Shown here piece after piece: positions 8,882-17,511 of a DNA stretch of 20,425 nt. Below the pieces are notes generated by a model. The model saw only the letters and a list, made by a program, of their open reading frames with translations. It ran no database searches and was not told the DNA's origin. The translations under genes and the position numbers were made by a program. The stretch is from UBA6624 sp964517115 [NCBI: uncultured bacterium] (GTDB lineage: Bacteria; UBP7; UBA6624). The stretch covers positions 1 through 20,425 of the forward strand of contig CAZFBE010000017.1 in the NCBI GenBank assembly GCA_964517115.1, written 5' to 3'. Numbering within the stretch: the stretch's first letter is position 1; each line of letters opens with the position of its first letter.

Positions 8882-9924
8882 TGTCTATTTTTATTGATAT
8901 TTCCTCATGTGCAGCGAAAGGGGGGATAGGTCGTTATGTTCGTGAAATAATAAAAACAAGCCCTTTAGAAACAACTTTCGTTTCAAGAAAACCTGTCCAG
9001 GATGACATTAAGAAACTTTTAAATCATTCACAACGTTTGATTTCTTTCAAGAATATCTCAAGGCCATACTGGGAGTTTTCTAAATTGCCAGCTCTTCTAA
9101 AAGAGGAGGAACCTTCAATGTCTGCATTTTGGGGGCCTGATTGGACATTGCCAAGATTTAATTTCAAATGTCCTGTTTTTCTAACAGTTCACGATCCTGT
9201 CCCATGGTTGTTCCCAGAAGATTTAAGTTTGAAGGCCAGATTTTGGTTTAGGTTAAGGACTCCTGAGAGTGTATCAATTTCAAGTTTAGTTTTTTCGGAT
9301 TCAGAGTGGTCCTGTACGGAGTTAAAGAAAATTTTTCCTGAAAAGGATTTTTTGGCAATTTATCCAATTTCTAATATAAAAAAATCTTGGAAGAGCAACA
9401 GGTATCAAAAAAAAGAAAAACCTTCTTCTCCAAAATTACTATACCTAGGGGCAATTTCACCAAGAAAAAGGCTGAAGGTTTTGTTAGATGCATTTTCAAT
9501 TTTGAAAAAAAGAGGCTATTCGATGCGGTGGATTGGGTATAGGGGAAAGGGGTCTTCGGTAATTTTAGAAAAGGCCAAAAGGCTGGGGGTTGAGTGGTTA
9601 GAAGACTGCCCAGAAAGTATTTTAAAAAAGAGCATGAAGGATTCACACTGTCTAATCTATCCTTCAAAGATTGAGGGGTTTGGACTTCCAGTTGTTGAAG
9701 GAATGCTTGCAGGTATTCCTGTCTGTACGCTTGATACGAAGGTTTCAAGAGAGGTTGGAAGAGATGCGGTCGAGTATTTTACAGAAGATACAGAGAGCCT
9801 AATTGCCTCTGTAGAAAAATCAATTGGATCCAATAATAAAGAAATAAAAAATCAATTATGGAAATTGTCAGAAAAGAGTATTGAAGAGGCATTTTTTCAA
9901 ATATCAAAGAGGGTAAATTCATGA
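8881..9924 (+). CDS. Family 4 glycosyltransferase (GT-B fold)
   Basis: 347 aa from the ATG at 8881, which overlaps the previous TAA by one base (TAATG) and has GAGGTGAG 6 bases upstream. An in-frame start at 8845 would add 12 residues before the first beta strand and is less likely. The acceptor domain carries a Gly-rich loop (KGGIGRYV, 13-20) and VHDPVPW (103-109). The donor domain begins near 185 with LYLGAISPRKR (187-197) and ends with the E-x7-E pair E265 and E273 in EGFGLPVVE. It is a soluble cytoplasmic retaining transferase, expected to extend the lipid-linked glycan. It resembles the GT4 at 4552 in architecture but not closely in sequence, so the two probably add different residues. 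It overlaps the next gene by 4 bp. Confidence 0.91.
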   Translation: MSIFIDISSCAAKGGIGRYVREIIKTSPLETTFVSRKPVQDDIKKLLNHSQRLISFKNISRPYWEFSKLPALLKEEEPSMSAFWGPDWTLPRFNFKCPVFLTVHDPVPWLFPEDLSLKARFWFRLRTPESVSISSLVFSDSEWSCTELKKIFPEKDFLAIYPISNIKKSWKSNRYQKKEKPSSPKLLYLGAISPRKRLKVLLDAFSILKKRGYSMRWIGYRGKGSSVILEKAKRLGVEWLEDCPESILKKSMKDSHCLIYPSKIEGFGLPVVEGMLAGIPVCTLDTKVSREVGRDAVEYFTEDTESLIASVEKSIGSNNKEIKNQLWKLSEKSIEEAFFQISKRVNS

Positions 9925-10841
9925 GGATTGTTCATGTTGTTGGCACCATCAAGCATGGAAGATGTGGTGTTGGTGATTTTGTGAAATCTTTAGATAAAGA
10001 GATGGGACAAAATTCAAGGATTTGGCATCCTGAACTAAAGAAAGACCTGGTTCTTGCGGATGATGAAATTGTTCATCTGCACACTCCAAGCAAGGGCTGG
10101 GAAAATGAATTTAAGCAAGTTCAAATTTACAGCAAGGTTCCGAAGAGAAAAAGATATTTAACATTGCACGAGTGGAGCCTCGCTTCATTTTTAAGAAAAT
10201 TACAATATTTGTTTTTATGCTTGATGTCAAAAAAGATTGGTTTTTCTGATGGTTTTGAATTAAAAAATTTTCCTTATTTCCATGAGTCAAAAACCTATTT
10301 ACCAATTGGCTCTCCTTTTGAAAGTGTTGTTACCAGAAATATTGATCCAAAAAAATTCAGATTGGTATTTTTTGGATTTTTATCCAAAAGCAAAGATGTT
10401 AAAAATTTATCTGAATGGTTTAATCATTCTGTTAATTTAGGCTGGAGCCAGCCTGTTATCTTTACAAGCAATAAAAGAAACTCTTTTTTAAGGGATTTTT
10501 TAGCAAGGTGTGAGGATGTTGAATTAAGGCAGAATTATTCATTTGAAGAAATATCTCAACAAATCCGATGGGGGGACATAGGGGTGTTGCCTTTTGTCGA
10601 TGGGACATCTCCAAGAAGAACAACACTGCTGTCTCTTTTGAAGATGGGGATTCCAGTAATCTCTCCCCCTCCCTATAAAAAACCTTTCAAGAATGAGGAT
10701 TTCCCCGAATGGAATATTGCTGAATCTCTGATTGATGTGAAAAAAAGATATTTATATTGGGCAAAAAAGCAAAATAAAATAATTAAAATTTTTAATTGGG
10801 AAAATGTTGTTAAGGAGCATTTGAGTTTTTATGAAAGTTGA
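9921..10841 (+). CDS. Divergent GT-B (GT4-like) glycosyltransferase
   Basis: 306 aa. The N-terminus (MRIVHVVGTIKHGRCGVGDF) has the first strand and Gly-rich loop of GT-B enzymes, followed by VHLHTPS (51-57) and LTLHEW (80-85). A second Rossmann-like half begins near 147 (LVFFGFLSKSKDVKNL). The usual C-terminal E-x7-E pair is missing: the corresponding region reads DGTSPRRTTLLSLLKMGIP (227-245), in which D227 and R231/R232 might bind the donor phosphates. It is shorter than most GT4 enzymes (350-400 aa). The function is therefore inferred from overall pattern and context. The start has AGAGGG 7 bases upstream and an ATGA overlap with the preceding gene; the 3' end overlaps the next gene by 11 bp. 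Confidence 0.75.
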   Translation: MRIVHVVGTIKHGRCGVGDFVKSLDKEMGQNSRIWHPELKKDLVLADDEIVHLHTPSKGWENEFKQVQIYSKVPKRKRYLTLHEWSLASFLRKLQYLFLCLMSKKIGFSDGFELKNFPYFHESKTYLPIGSPFESVVTRNIDPKKFRLVFFGFLSKSKDVKNLSEWFNHSVNLGWSQPVIFTSNKRNSFLRDFLARCEDVELRQNYSFEEISQQIRWGDIGVLPFVDGTSPRRTTLLSLLKMGIPVISPPPYKKPFKNEDFPEWNIAESLIDVKKRYLYWAKKQNKIIKIFNWENVVKEHLSFYES

Positions 10842-11919
10842 TATTTCAATATCTCATCCATGGCTTGGGGACCATGCAGGAAGCGAAAGAGTGTTTTTGG
10901 AGTTTTTGAAAATTTTCCCCAATGCTGATTTATATTGTTTATGGGCAGATGAAAAAAAATGGAGAAAATCCCTGGGGGAGAAAAGAGTTTTTTATAGTTA
11001 TTTAAATAGTTTTCCAAACATAAAAAAGTACTACAAAAAAATAGTTCCAATATTGGGTCCAGGAGCTGTTGGAAACTTACCAACCGTTAGGTCAGATGTA
11101 CATGTTTCCAATTGCCATGGTTTCATCAAGGGCATAAATGTTTCCGAAGAAACTTATCATTATTGTTATTGCTACAGCTCTATAAGGTGGATTAGCGATC
11201 AGGAAGAAGTATACAGAAATTCACTTGGTCACCTTGGACAAATTTTCTTTGATTTTATAAAACCAAGAATTAGAGCATGGGAGCAAAAATCATCCAATAA
11301 CGTGGACGAGTTTTTGTCAATTTCTCAATTTGTTTCTGCAAGAATTAAAAAAACACTTAATAGAGATTCGAAGGTAATATACCCTCCAGTTAATACGGAT
11401 TTTTTCACACCAAAAAAAGATATAAAAAAAATAAATTATCTTTTAGTTAGCAGGTTTGTTCCTTACAAAAGAATCAATACAGCAATTGAAGCCTTTGCAA
11501 AAAGCGGAAAAAAAATTACCATCATTGGGTCAGGAACAATTGATTACCCTGGTTTGGAAAAATATCCAAATATAAATTTTTTATCTGATCTTTCAGATAA
11601 AGAATTAAGAGATATGTACAGAAGGGCAAAAGCCCTTATTTTTACTTCAGTGGAGGATTTTGGGTTGGTCCCAGTTGAGGCTCTTTCATGTGGAACCCCA
11701 GTTGTTGCATTGGGGCAAGGAGGCGTTGTTGAGACTGTTCAAGATGGGGTTAATGGTATTTTCTACAGTGAAGATTGCCCTGACTCCTTAAACGATGCAG
11801 TTAAAAAATTGGAAGATTCACAAATTTCTTTAGAGGCTTGCAGGCAAAGAGCTTTGCAATTTTCTACAAAGGAGTTTGTTAAAAATATAAAATCAACAAT
11901 TAGAAAAAAGACTAGATAA
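10831..11919 (+). CDS. Family 4 glycosyltransferase, WbaZ-like (probable mannosyl/hexosyltransferase)
   Basis: 362 aa. The N-terminal half follows the WbaZ-like pattern: an early Gly-Ser-Glu-Arg loop (AGSERV, 16-21), a VSNCHGFIKG block (92-101), then YCYCYSSIRW (111-120) where relatives usually have a YCHTPxRY-type motif. The donor domain starts near 203 (LLVSRFVPYKRIN) and includes the E-x7-E pair E275 and E283 in EDFGLVPVE, followed by SCGTPVVALGQGG. WbaZ relatives often transfer mannose from GDP-mannose to O-antigen-type units; that specificity is only suggested here. AAGGAG (10812-10817) lies 13 bases before the ATG, rather far, so coupling through the 11-bp overlap with the upstream gene is likely. 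The stop overlaps the next ATG by one base. Confidence 0.9.
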   Translation: MKVDISISHPWLGDHAGSERVFLEFLKIFPNADLYCLWADEKKWRKSLGEKRVFYSYLNSFPNIKKYYKKIVPILGPGAVGNLPTVRSDVHVSNCHGFIKGINVSEETYHYCYCYSSIRWISDQEEVYRNSLGHLGQIFFDFIKPRIRAWEQKSSNNVDEFLSISQFVSARIKKTLNRDSKVIYPPVNTDFFTPKKDIKKINYLLVSRFVPYKRINTAIEAFAKSGKKITIIGSGTIDYPGLEKYPNINFLSDLSDKELRDMYRRAKALIFTSVEDFGLVPVEALSCGTPVVALGQGGVVETVQDGVNGIFYSEDCPDSLNDAVKKLEDSQISLEACRQRALQFSTKEFVKNIKSTIRKKTR

Positions 11920-13316
11920 TGAAAAGAGAAATTTTAAAAATCTTCCATGGGTTGCTTGATTACCTCTTGCTTGTATGGCTATGGGACCTTTTTGTCATCA
12001 AGCAGTTCAATCCTTTTGCAAGTGTAGTTCATGTGCATTTTGGAGAAGTCCCATTAAGCGGTTTTTTTATCCCTTTGGTTTGTGTTTTTTGGAAATCCTA
12101 TAAAAAGGCTTACTCTCCACTCAAAAAACATCTAAGGCCTTTTTCTTCTTGGAGTTTAGGGGTTTCTTCTTTAACTATATCTTTATGTACGCTATTTTTC
12201 TTGAGGGGTTTTTTTGTTTTTTCTTTTCCTGATAATGTAGCGGAGGATTTTCTTCAAGGGGTATTCCTCCTCCCCCTTGCTCCTGCAGCAAGGTTTTTTT
12301 CCTGGTGGGCTTTTGGCATAGTTGCCCTTCAGCTTAATCATGATTTCTTGTCTTTTATTTACAGGAAAGCCCTTTTGGTACGAGGTATAAAAACACAAGT
12401 TTGGTGGTTTGGGGAAAAAGAAGAGGGGGATCTTGTAAAAAATATTTTTAATATCAGGTATATTCAAACTGACGTTATTAAAGTTGATTTAGGACAGGTC
12501 AAAGAAATTGAAAGCTTGATAGAGGGAAAACTTGTTTATTTGGTGATTGCTGAAGAAACAACCAACTGGGAAGACTTAAGGTTGATCAAGTATGCTGGAT
12601 ATCGTTGGGGCATTCCGGTAAAAACCCTACCAAGGCTAGAAGGGTACGGTTTTGTTTCTGTTGACGAAACCGGATTACCTCTTATGGGAGATCATTTTTC
12701 ACTTGTTGGTTTACCTGCGAGAATTGCAAAAAGGTTTTTTGATTTGGTTTTTGGATTGGTTCTTTTCGGGGTCTTTTTAGCACCTATGTTTCTGGTCGCT
12801 CTCCTGATTTTTATCACAGATCGAGGAAATCCATTTTTCATGCACCAAAGACTTGGTCGATCTGGAAGGAAATTTGGACTTTTTAAATTTCGAACAATGC
12901 AGAATTTCACAATTGAAGAAGTTTTGCAAAAACATCCCGAATTAAAGAAAGAATTTCAAGAAAATCACAAAATAGAAAACGATCCACGTGTAACGAGTTT
13001 GGGGAAATTTTTGAGAAAAACCAGCATAGACGAACTTCCGCAACTTTTAAATGTTGTTTTGGGAGATATGAGCCTTGTTGGCCCAAGGCCAGTTGTTAAT
13101 GAAGAACTTCAGAGGTATGGAGATTGGCAAGATCTTCTTTTGTCTGCAAAGCCTGGTGTTACTGGATTATGGCAAGTTTCAGGACGTAGCAATCTTTCTT
13201 ACGATGCAAGAGTAAGGCTAGATACATGGTATGTCCAAAATTGGTCCCCTTGGGAGGATTTCAGGATTTTAATTCTTACAATTCCTGCAGTTTTAAATAA
13301 AAAAGGAGCTGTGTAA
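11919..13316 (+). CDS. Polyprenyl-phosphate sugar phosphotransferase (WbaP/WcaJ family), initiating enzyme
   Basis: 465 aa integral membrane protein that would move a sugar-1-phosphate from a nucleotide sugar to undecaprenyl phosphate, the first step of lipid-linked glycan synthesis. The N-terminus has about four membrane segments (~12-28, 48-60, 78-103, 124-140). A CoA-binding-like soluble domain follows (~150-245). The catalytic sugar-transferase domain begins at KRFFD (271-275), with the re-entrant hydrophobic helix at ~275-299. It keeps HQRLGRSG (309-316), FKFRTM (322-327), the catalytic D371-E372 in [13 protein letters not shown] (388-391), and [13 protein letters not shown] (412-424). 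Family length is about 450-480 aa, so it is complete. The sugar (Glc, Gal or another) cannot be assigned. It lies at the end of the glycosyltransferase run and overlaps the upstream gene by one base (TAATG), with no clear Shine-Dalgarno. Confidence 0.94.
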   Translation: MKREILKIFHGLLDYLLLVWLWDLFVIKQFNPFASVVHVHFGEVPLSGFFIPLVCVFWKSYKKAYSPLKKHLRPFSSWSLGVSSLTISLCTLFFLRGFFVFSFPDNVAEDFLQGVFLLPLAPAARFFSWWAFGIVALQLNHDFLSFIYRKALLVRGIKTQVWWFGEKEEGDLVKNIFNIRYIQTDVIKVDLGQVKEIESLIEGKLVYLVIAEETTNWEDLRLIKYAGYRWGIPVKTLPRLEGYGFVSVDETGLPLMGDHFSLVGLPARIAKRFFDLVFGLVLFGVFLAPMFLVALLIFITDRGNPFFMHQRLGRSGRKFGLFKFRTMQNFTIEEVLQKHPELKKEFQENHKIENDPRVTSLGKFLRKTSIDELPQLLNVVLGDMSLVGPRPVVNEELQRYGDWQDLLLSAKPGVTGLWQVSGRSNLSYDARVRLDTWYVQNWSPWEDFRILILTIPAVLNKKGAV

Positions 13317-13335
13317 ACGGTAAAATTGGACCCCT

Positions 13336-14259
13336 ATGTCAAACCAAGAGAAAATAAAGTCACTATTAGCAAAATTAAACAAAGTTATTTTTGGTAAAAA
13401 AAATGAAATAGAACTTATTACAACTGTTTTGTTTGCGGAAGGGCATGTTTTGATTGAAGATGTTCCAGGGACAGGTAAAACCGTTTTAGCGAAAGCTGTC
13501 TCGACTGTTTTGGGGTTGGATTTCAAAAGAATACAAATGACTCCTGATTTGCTTCCAAGTGATCTCACAGGATCTACAGTGATGAAAGCTGATCGGTCTG
13601 GTTTTGATTTTTCGGAAGGCCCGCTTTTTTCAAGTGTGGTTTTGGCAGATGAAATTAATAGAGCATCTCCAAAAACACTGTCTGCAATGCTTGAGGCAAT
13701 GGAGGAAAAGCAAATTACCGTTGATGGAACAACAAGAATCTTACCAGAACCTTTTTTGGTTATAGCTACTCAGAATCCTGTTGAGCATGAGGGTGTTTTT
13801 CAGCTCCCATGTGCTCAATTAGATAGGTTTGCCGCTCGTGTGACTTTGGGGTATGTTGGCAAAGATATAGAAGTTGATATTTTAAATTCACAAAATACCA
13901 CCCATCCTCTAGACGGACTAAAGCCAGAGATTGATTCAGAGAAGGTTAAAGAGTGTATAAAAGAGGCAAGAGGAATTCATATCAGTGATGTTGTTCAAAA
14001 GTACATAGTTGAAATAGTAAGAGAAACAAGAAAAAAAACTACATTTATTGGAGTAAGCACAAGAGGCGCTATAGTATTGTCAAGGGTTGCTAGATCCAAA
14101 GCGTGGCTCGAAGGCAGGGATTACGTTCTTCCGGATGATGTAAAGAGTTTAGCGATTCCTGTTTTGGCTCATAGGATGATTGATGAATCAGGTTCTTTTG
14201 ACCATAGTGAGGATGAGATAAAAGAAATACTTTCTCGAATTCCAGCACCTATAGCCTGA
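13336..14259 (+). CDS. MoxR-family AAA+ ATPase
   Basis: 307 aa, near the usual length of about 310-330. MoxR proteins are cytoplasmic AAA+ chaperones thought to remodel or mature envelope or enzyme complexes with partner proteins. Walker A is PGTGKT (44-49), Walker B VVLADE (101-106) followed by INRASPKT, and sensor 1 ATQNP (144-148). The QLPCAQLDRF block (156-165) carries the arginine finger region. The C-terminal lid includes GVSTRGAI (238-245), the sensor 2 area. The gene begins 19 bp after the sugar transferase stop; TTGGA (13326-13330) is a weak ribosome site. Its TGA overlaps the DUF58 ATG by one base. The order MoxR, DUF58, transglutaminase is a widespread module. No VWA-domain gene, a frequent partner, is present here. 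Confidence 0.94.
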   Translation: MSNQEKIKSLLAKLNKVIFGKKNEIELITTVLFAEGHVLIEDVPGTGKTVLAKAVSTVLGLDFKRIQMTPDLLPSDLTGSTVMKADRSGFDFSEGPLFSSVVLADEINRASPKTLSAMLEAMEEKQITVDGTTRILPEPFLVIATQNPVEHEGVFQLPCAQLDRFAARVTLGYVGKDIEVDILNSQNTTHPLDGLKPEIDSEKVKECIKEARGIHISDVVQKYIVEIVRETRKKTTFIGVSTRGAIVLSRVARSKAWLEGRDYVLPDDVKSLAIPVLAHRMIDESGSFDHSEDEIKEILSRIPAPIA

Positions 14260-15377
14260 TGCAAAAATCTAAGCCTGGATTTACTCCTCAGGGCTTAGCG
14301 ACAATCTTCCTTTCATTTATCTTGTATCAGTTTGGTCATAATGTTTTGGCGATTGTGGGTTTAGAGATGCTCTCTTTTATTCTGGTTTCACTTTTAGTTT
14401 CAGGATTTTTAGAATTAAAAGCAAAAAATGATCCTGAAGGTTTAAAGGTCGTTTTCCCAAAAAGGGTTTTTGTTAATGAGATAATTTCTGTACGTTACCT
14501 GCTAGAAGATCTTGGTGGTGCAAGTTGGTCTGGGTTAAATCTTAACTACAGGAATAAAAAAAATAAAAAAATAAAAACTTTTGTACCTGGAGGGGATCAG
14601 GCTGTTAGAAAAGAAGGAGTCCTTGGAAGCTTCACCAGGGAAAAAAGAGGAATTTGTAAGGGTTTAGATATTGATTTAGTGTGGAAAGATTGTTTTGGGC
14701 TCGTGAGCAGGAAGCTATCTTTTCAAAAGCCAGAAAAAATAATAATTTATCCTCAAAAAATTAAAATAAATATAGACAAAAGAACACCAGTGGGATTTGG
14801 TCTTCCTTTTAGCGGAGAGGACGGAAGCGCTGTAGATAGAGAAGGCACAAGTCAGGATTTTTTTGGAATTAGAAAGTATGTTTTTGGAGATTCTTTAAAA
14901 AAAATAGATAGAACCAGTTCAGAAAAAACTGGAAATTTGATGGTTAAAAAGTTTCATCATCATGAAGGCGTAGGTGCTTATATAAGGTTAAGCAATCGAG
15001 GCTGGCAATCTTCTCTTCATTGGGAAAATGCTATAGCAATCGCTGCATCATGGGCCTCATTTTGGTCTTCAAAAAAATTCCCAATTGGGTTTTTTTATGA
15101 AGGAGAGGATGTTTTAAGAATCCCTCCAGCCCAAGGTGAAGCTATTTTGGAAAAGATCTTTTACAACTTGGCAGTTTTGCCAAAAGACTTTTCAAAGAAA
15201 AGCTTAAAGATAAAAAAGAATATTGGAAATTCTTTATTCATCCTCCCCTCAAAAACAAAGATTCCATCAAATTCGCTCGGGATACTTGTTCCGAAGGAGA
15301 AAATACCAAAAGAATCTCCCTCTTTTCTTTGGAAAAAGAGTGAAAAATATTGGATTCCTGAAAAACAAAATGAATAG
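14259..15377 (+). CDS. DUF58-domain membrane protein, partner of MoxR
   Basis: 372 aa. Two membrane segments near the N-terminus (~12-28 and 29-50) are followed by a beta-rich region and the DUF58 core at ~194-233: REGTSQDFFGIRKYVFGD, then IDRTSSEKTG and LMVKKFH. In the family the residue after the I-x pair is normally Trp (IxW); here it is Arg. DUF58 proteins occur next to MoxR ATPases and transglutaminases, but their biochemical role is unknown. The start overlaps the MoxR stop by one base (TGATG) with no visible Shine-Dalgarno, so translation is probably coupled. The 3' end overlaps the transglutaminase by 8 bp. Lys-rich stretches are encoded by runs of 7-8 A (14556-14571). The C-terminal ~120 residues have no motif I recognise. 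Confidence 0.9.
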   Translation: MQKSKPGFTPQGLATIFLSFILYQFGHNVLAIVGLEMLSFILVSLLVSGFLELKAKNDPEGLKVVFPKRVFVNEIISVRYLLEDLGGASWSGLNLNYRNKKNKKIKTFVPGGDQAVRKEGVLGSFTREKRGICKGLDIDLVWKDCFGLVSRKLSFQKPEKIIIYPQKIKINIDKRTPVGFGLPFSGEDGSAVDREGTSQDFFGIRKYVFGDSLKKIDRTSSEKTGNLMVKKFHHHEGVGAYIRLSNRGWQSSLHWENAIAIAASWASFWSSKKFPIGFFYEGEDVLRIPPAQGEAILEKIFYNLAVLPKDFSKKSLKIKKNIGNSLFILPSKTKIPSNSLGILVPKEKIPKESPSFLWKKSEKYWIPEKQNE

Positions 15378-17484
15378 ATTCTTTGTTCAGGCTCGCAACA
15401 GAAGGCTTTCTTTAGAGGTCCTTCTAATTTTTTCAATTTTAACTACATCAATAATTTTTTCACAATCTTATGGATTGGGGATGTCTTTGTCGAGAATTTT
15501 AGGACCTTGTATCTTGGGCTTGTTGTTTTCAAGATTTATCTCTACAACAAAATGGGCAAAACTTGCTGGTTGGTTAGTTGAGATATGTGCTGCGATTTTG
15601 TTTTACTTGAAAATATCCCAGGGAATAAAAAGTGCAATATCTATTTATGACTTTCTCTCAGATTTATTGCCCTTGTTTTTAATCTTGTATACATTTAAAC
15701 TTGTTAATTCTAGAGATATTAAATTTTTTACACTCATACCATTCAGTGTTGCTGTTTTTGTTGCAGGAGTTTCTCCATCTTCTCTATTTTCTCTAAATGC
15801 AATAGTTTTATCTTTGGTTATTATCGGGCTTATCACTGGATGTCCCATGCTTTCAAGAATCGGGGATGATAAAAACATCCAGAAAGAATGGTCCTCTATT
15901 TTTAAGAGGTATGTTTTCCGTTTATTTTTTGTTGTTTTTGGCCTTACCCTACTTTCAGAGGCAATTGCTCCTTCGAAAATAATTAGAAATCTTGGGGGTA
16001 ATGTTCAAGTTGGAATAGAGAATATAACACCATATAGATATACAAATTTTTCTTCTGACATTGTTCCACGAAGCTCTTACTCTGGTTTTTCCCCTTATTT
16101 GAGCCTAAAGGCAAAGCAGGCTGTTCATCTGAGTGAAGATCCTGCTATGGAAGTCGTAGGACCTCCAACTTATTGGCGTGGTATTGTTTTTGATAAATAT
16201 ACTGGAAGCTCCTGGGAGGTTTCAAGAATGTCTACAAAACCAATTCATTCAAACCCTTCAATCAATGGCTTTGAATTAACTCCACAGGAATATAGGTATT
16301 TTGATTTTGAAAAAGAAGATGAGCAGTGGATTAAGCTTAGCAGGTCTGTAACCTTTTTAAAAAGCCATGGTAATTTTTTATTTACCCCCTGGATCCCAAA
16401 GAGAATTTCTTTTGGTCCGATTAATAACTTTTTAACAATTTCAAATGTGCATTTAAACCAATCTCCTACTGGTTCGGTTTTAGCTCCCTTTGAAACACAG
16501 GAAGGTTTTTCTTACCAGGTTGAAAATGTTTTAATAGAAAGCGAAAAGTTAAAGATGAAAAACCAAGAAAGGTTTGAAGTAGAACAAAATTATGGTGTTG
16601 TATTGAACTCAAGTGGACTTGTTGCCCCTTCTTTTAATCGGGATAGGTTGAATGTCCAAAACAATCAAATGGATTATTCTTCATTGCCAGAATTATCCGA
16701 AAGGCTTAAAGGGTTGGTTTTTTCCATCTCTGGCGATGGTGATGAAAGGCAAAAAATGACAAAAATATCCACTTATTTAAAAGAAAATATGGAATATAAG
16801 TTAGAAACAACACCTTTGCCCGAAGGGGAAGAATCTACAGATTGGTTTGTTTTTGAATCTCAGGAAGGATGGTGTGAAATGTTTGCTTCTTCGCTTGCAG
16901 TAATGGGAAGAATTTTAAATATAAAAACAAGAGTTATTGGAGGTTATCAGCAGGGAGAAAAGATAGCTGGGAAAGCAGGTTATTTAATTCGTGACAAGGA
17001 TGCACATACATGGGTCGAGTTTTGGTCTCCTGATTATGGATGGAGGGCTATAGACCCAACCCCCGAAAGTACTTTACTTTTCGAAAATAGCCAAATTGGG
17101 AATGAAGAACTCGGCACTTTTAGCCAGGTTAAAAAAGTAGTGGATGGCTTGGTTGAAAATCTTGAATTTTTAACTTGGAGCAATCAGCTAGATTTTTTTT
17201 GGGCAAGCGCAAAAAAATATTTGATTGGGATTTTTGTTCTTGTTTGCCTTTACTTGTTTTTTGTTTTTGTAAAAAATAAAAATATTTTTTCAAGAAAATC
17301 AATAATAATTCGAAAAATTAAAAATTGGATACTGTCTGCACGGAAGGATGGAATTGTTAAATCTAAAAATGAAACCTTGAGAGAATTTGCACTTAGATGG
17401 TACTCAAAATCTAAAAAAATGTCCATAATCGATGATTTGAAAAGTTATGAGTATCTTTTATATGGAAAAAGTTCATTTTTTTAA
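15370..17484 (+). CDS. TgpA-like membrane-anchored transglutaminase-fold protein
   Basis: 704 aa from the ATG at 15370, which overlaps the DUF58 gene by 8 bp and puts a short basic leader (MNRFFVQARNRR) before the first membrane segment. An upstream in-frame ATG at 15223 would add 49 residues fully within the DUF58 gene. About six N-terminal membrane segments (~16-200) precede a large region, probably periplasmic, that contains the TgpA-type block YWRGIVFDKYTGSSWE (268-283). The transglutaminase core follows: Cys502 in EGWCEMFAS, His546 in DAHTWVEFW, Asp562 in IDPTPE. This Cys-His-Asp triad suits amide bond transfer or hydrolysis. A final membrane segment (~616-635) leads to a cytoplasmic tail with EFALRWY and YEYLLYG, like the C-terminal DUF4129-type end of relatives. 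TgpA of Pseudomonas is an essential envelope protein; the substrate is unknown. Confidence 0.93.
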   Translation: MNRFFVQARNRRLSLEVLLIFSILTTSIIFSQSYGLGMSLSRILGPCILGLLFSRFISTTKWAKLAGWLVEICAAILFYLKISQGIKSAISIYDFLSDLLPLFLILYTFKLVNSRDIKFFTLIPFSVAVFVAGVSPSSLFSLNAIVLSLVIIGLITGCPMLSRIGDDKNIQKEWSSIFKRYVFRLFFVVFGLTLLSEAIAPSKIIRNLGGNVQVGIENITPYRYTNFSSDIVPRSSYSGFSPYLSLKAKQAVHLSEDPAMEVVGPPTYWRGIVFDKYTGSSWEVSRMSTKPIHSNPSINGFELTPQEYRYFDFEKEDEQWIKLSRSVTFLKSHGNFLFTPWIPKRISFGPINNFLTISNVHLNQSPTGSVLAPFETQEGFSYQVENVLIESEKLKMKNQERFEVEQNYGVVLNSSGLVAPSFNRDRLNVQNNQMDYSSLPELSERLKGLVFSISGDGDERQKMTKISTYLKENMEYKLETTPLPEGEESTDWFVFESQEGWCEMFASSLAVMGRILNIKTRVIGGYQQGEKIAGKAGYLIRDKDAHTWVEFWSPDYGWRAIDPTPESTLLFENSQIGNEELGTFSQVKKVVDGLVENLEFLTWSNQLDFFWASAKKYLIGIFVLVCLYLFFVFVKNKNIFSRKSIIIRKIKNWILSARKDGIVKSKNETLREFALRWYSKSKKMSIIDDLKSYEYLLYGKSSFF

Positions 17485-17487
17485 ACT

Positions 17488-17493
17488 TATAAT
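17488..17493 (+). promoter_or_regulatory. Candidate -10 box upstream of pilB
   Basis: A perfect TATAAT lies in the 33-bp gap before pilB, the longest non-coding gap in the window. No good -35 hexamer stands 16-18 bases upstream (the bases there are A-rich), so this is only a possible sigma-70-type promoter. Chance occurrence in AT-rich DNA is likely enough to keep confidence low. Confidence 0.25.
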
Positions 17494-17506
17494 TCTTATT
17501 ACAGTT

Positions 17507-17511
17507 GGAGG
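17507..17511 (+). promoter_or_regulatory. Ribosome binding site of pilB
   Basis: GGAGG stands 6 bases before the ATG at 17518. It is one of the strongest sites in the window. The two preceding genes (DUF58 and transglutaminase) show none, which fits pilB being translated independently. Confidence 0.7.

Noticed and set aside
9941-9956. TGGCAC-like half of a sigma-54 promoter near the start of the divergent GT-B gene.
   Set aside because: The -12 element does not match TTGC and the site lies inside coding sequence with no gene start downstream.
13317-13335. A possible terminator or promoter between the sugar transferase and MoxR.
   Set aside because: The 19 bases hold no inverted repeat, no T-run and no recognisable -10/-35 pair.
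14556-14577. Runs of A (8, 7 and 5) in the DUF58 gene as a possible slippage or phase-variation site.
   Set aside because: Runs of 7-8 A are common in this AT-rich window and here encode Lys/Asn; there is no alternative frame of interest after the tract.
15223-15369. An earlier in-frame ATG for the transglutaminase gene.
   Set aside because: It would add 49 residues entirely within the DUF58 gene; the ATG at 15370 gives a normal short basic leader before the first membrane helix.
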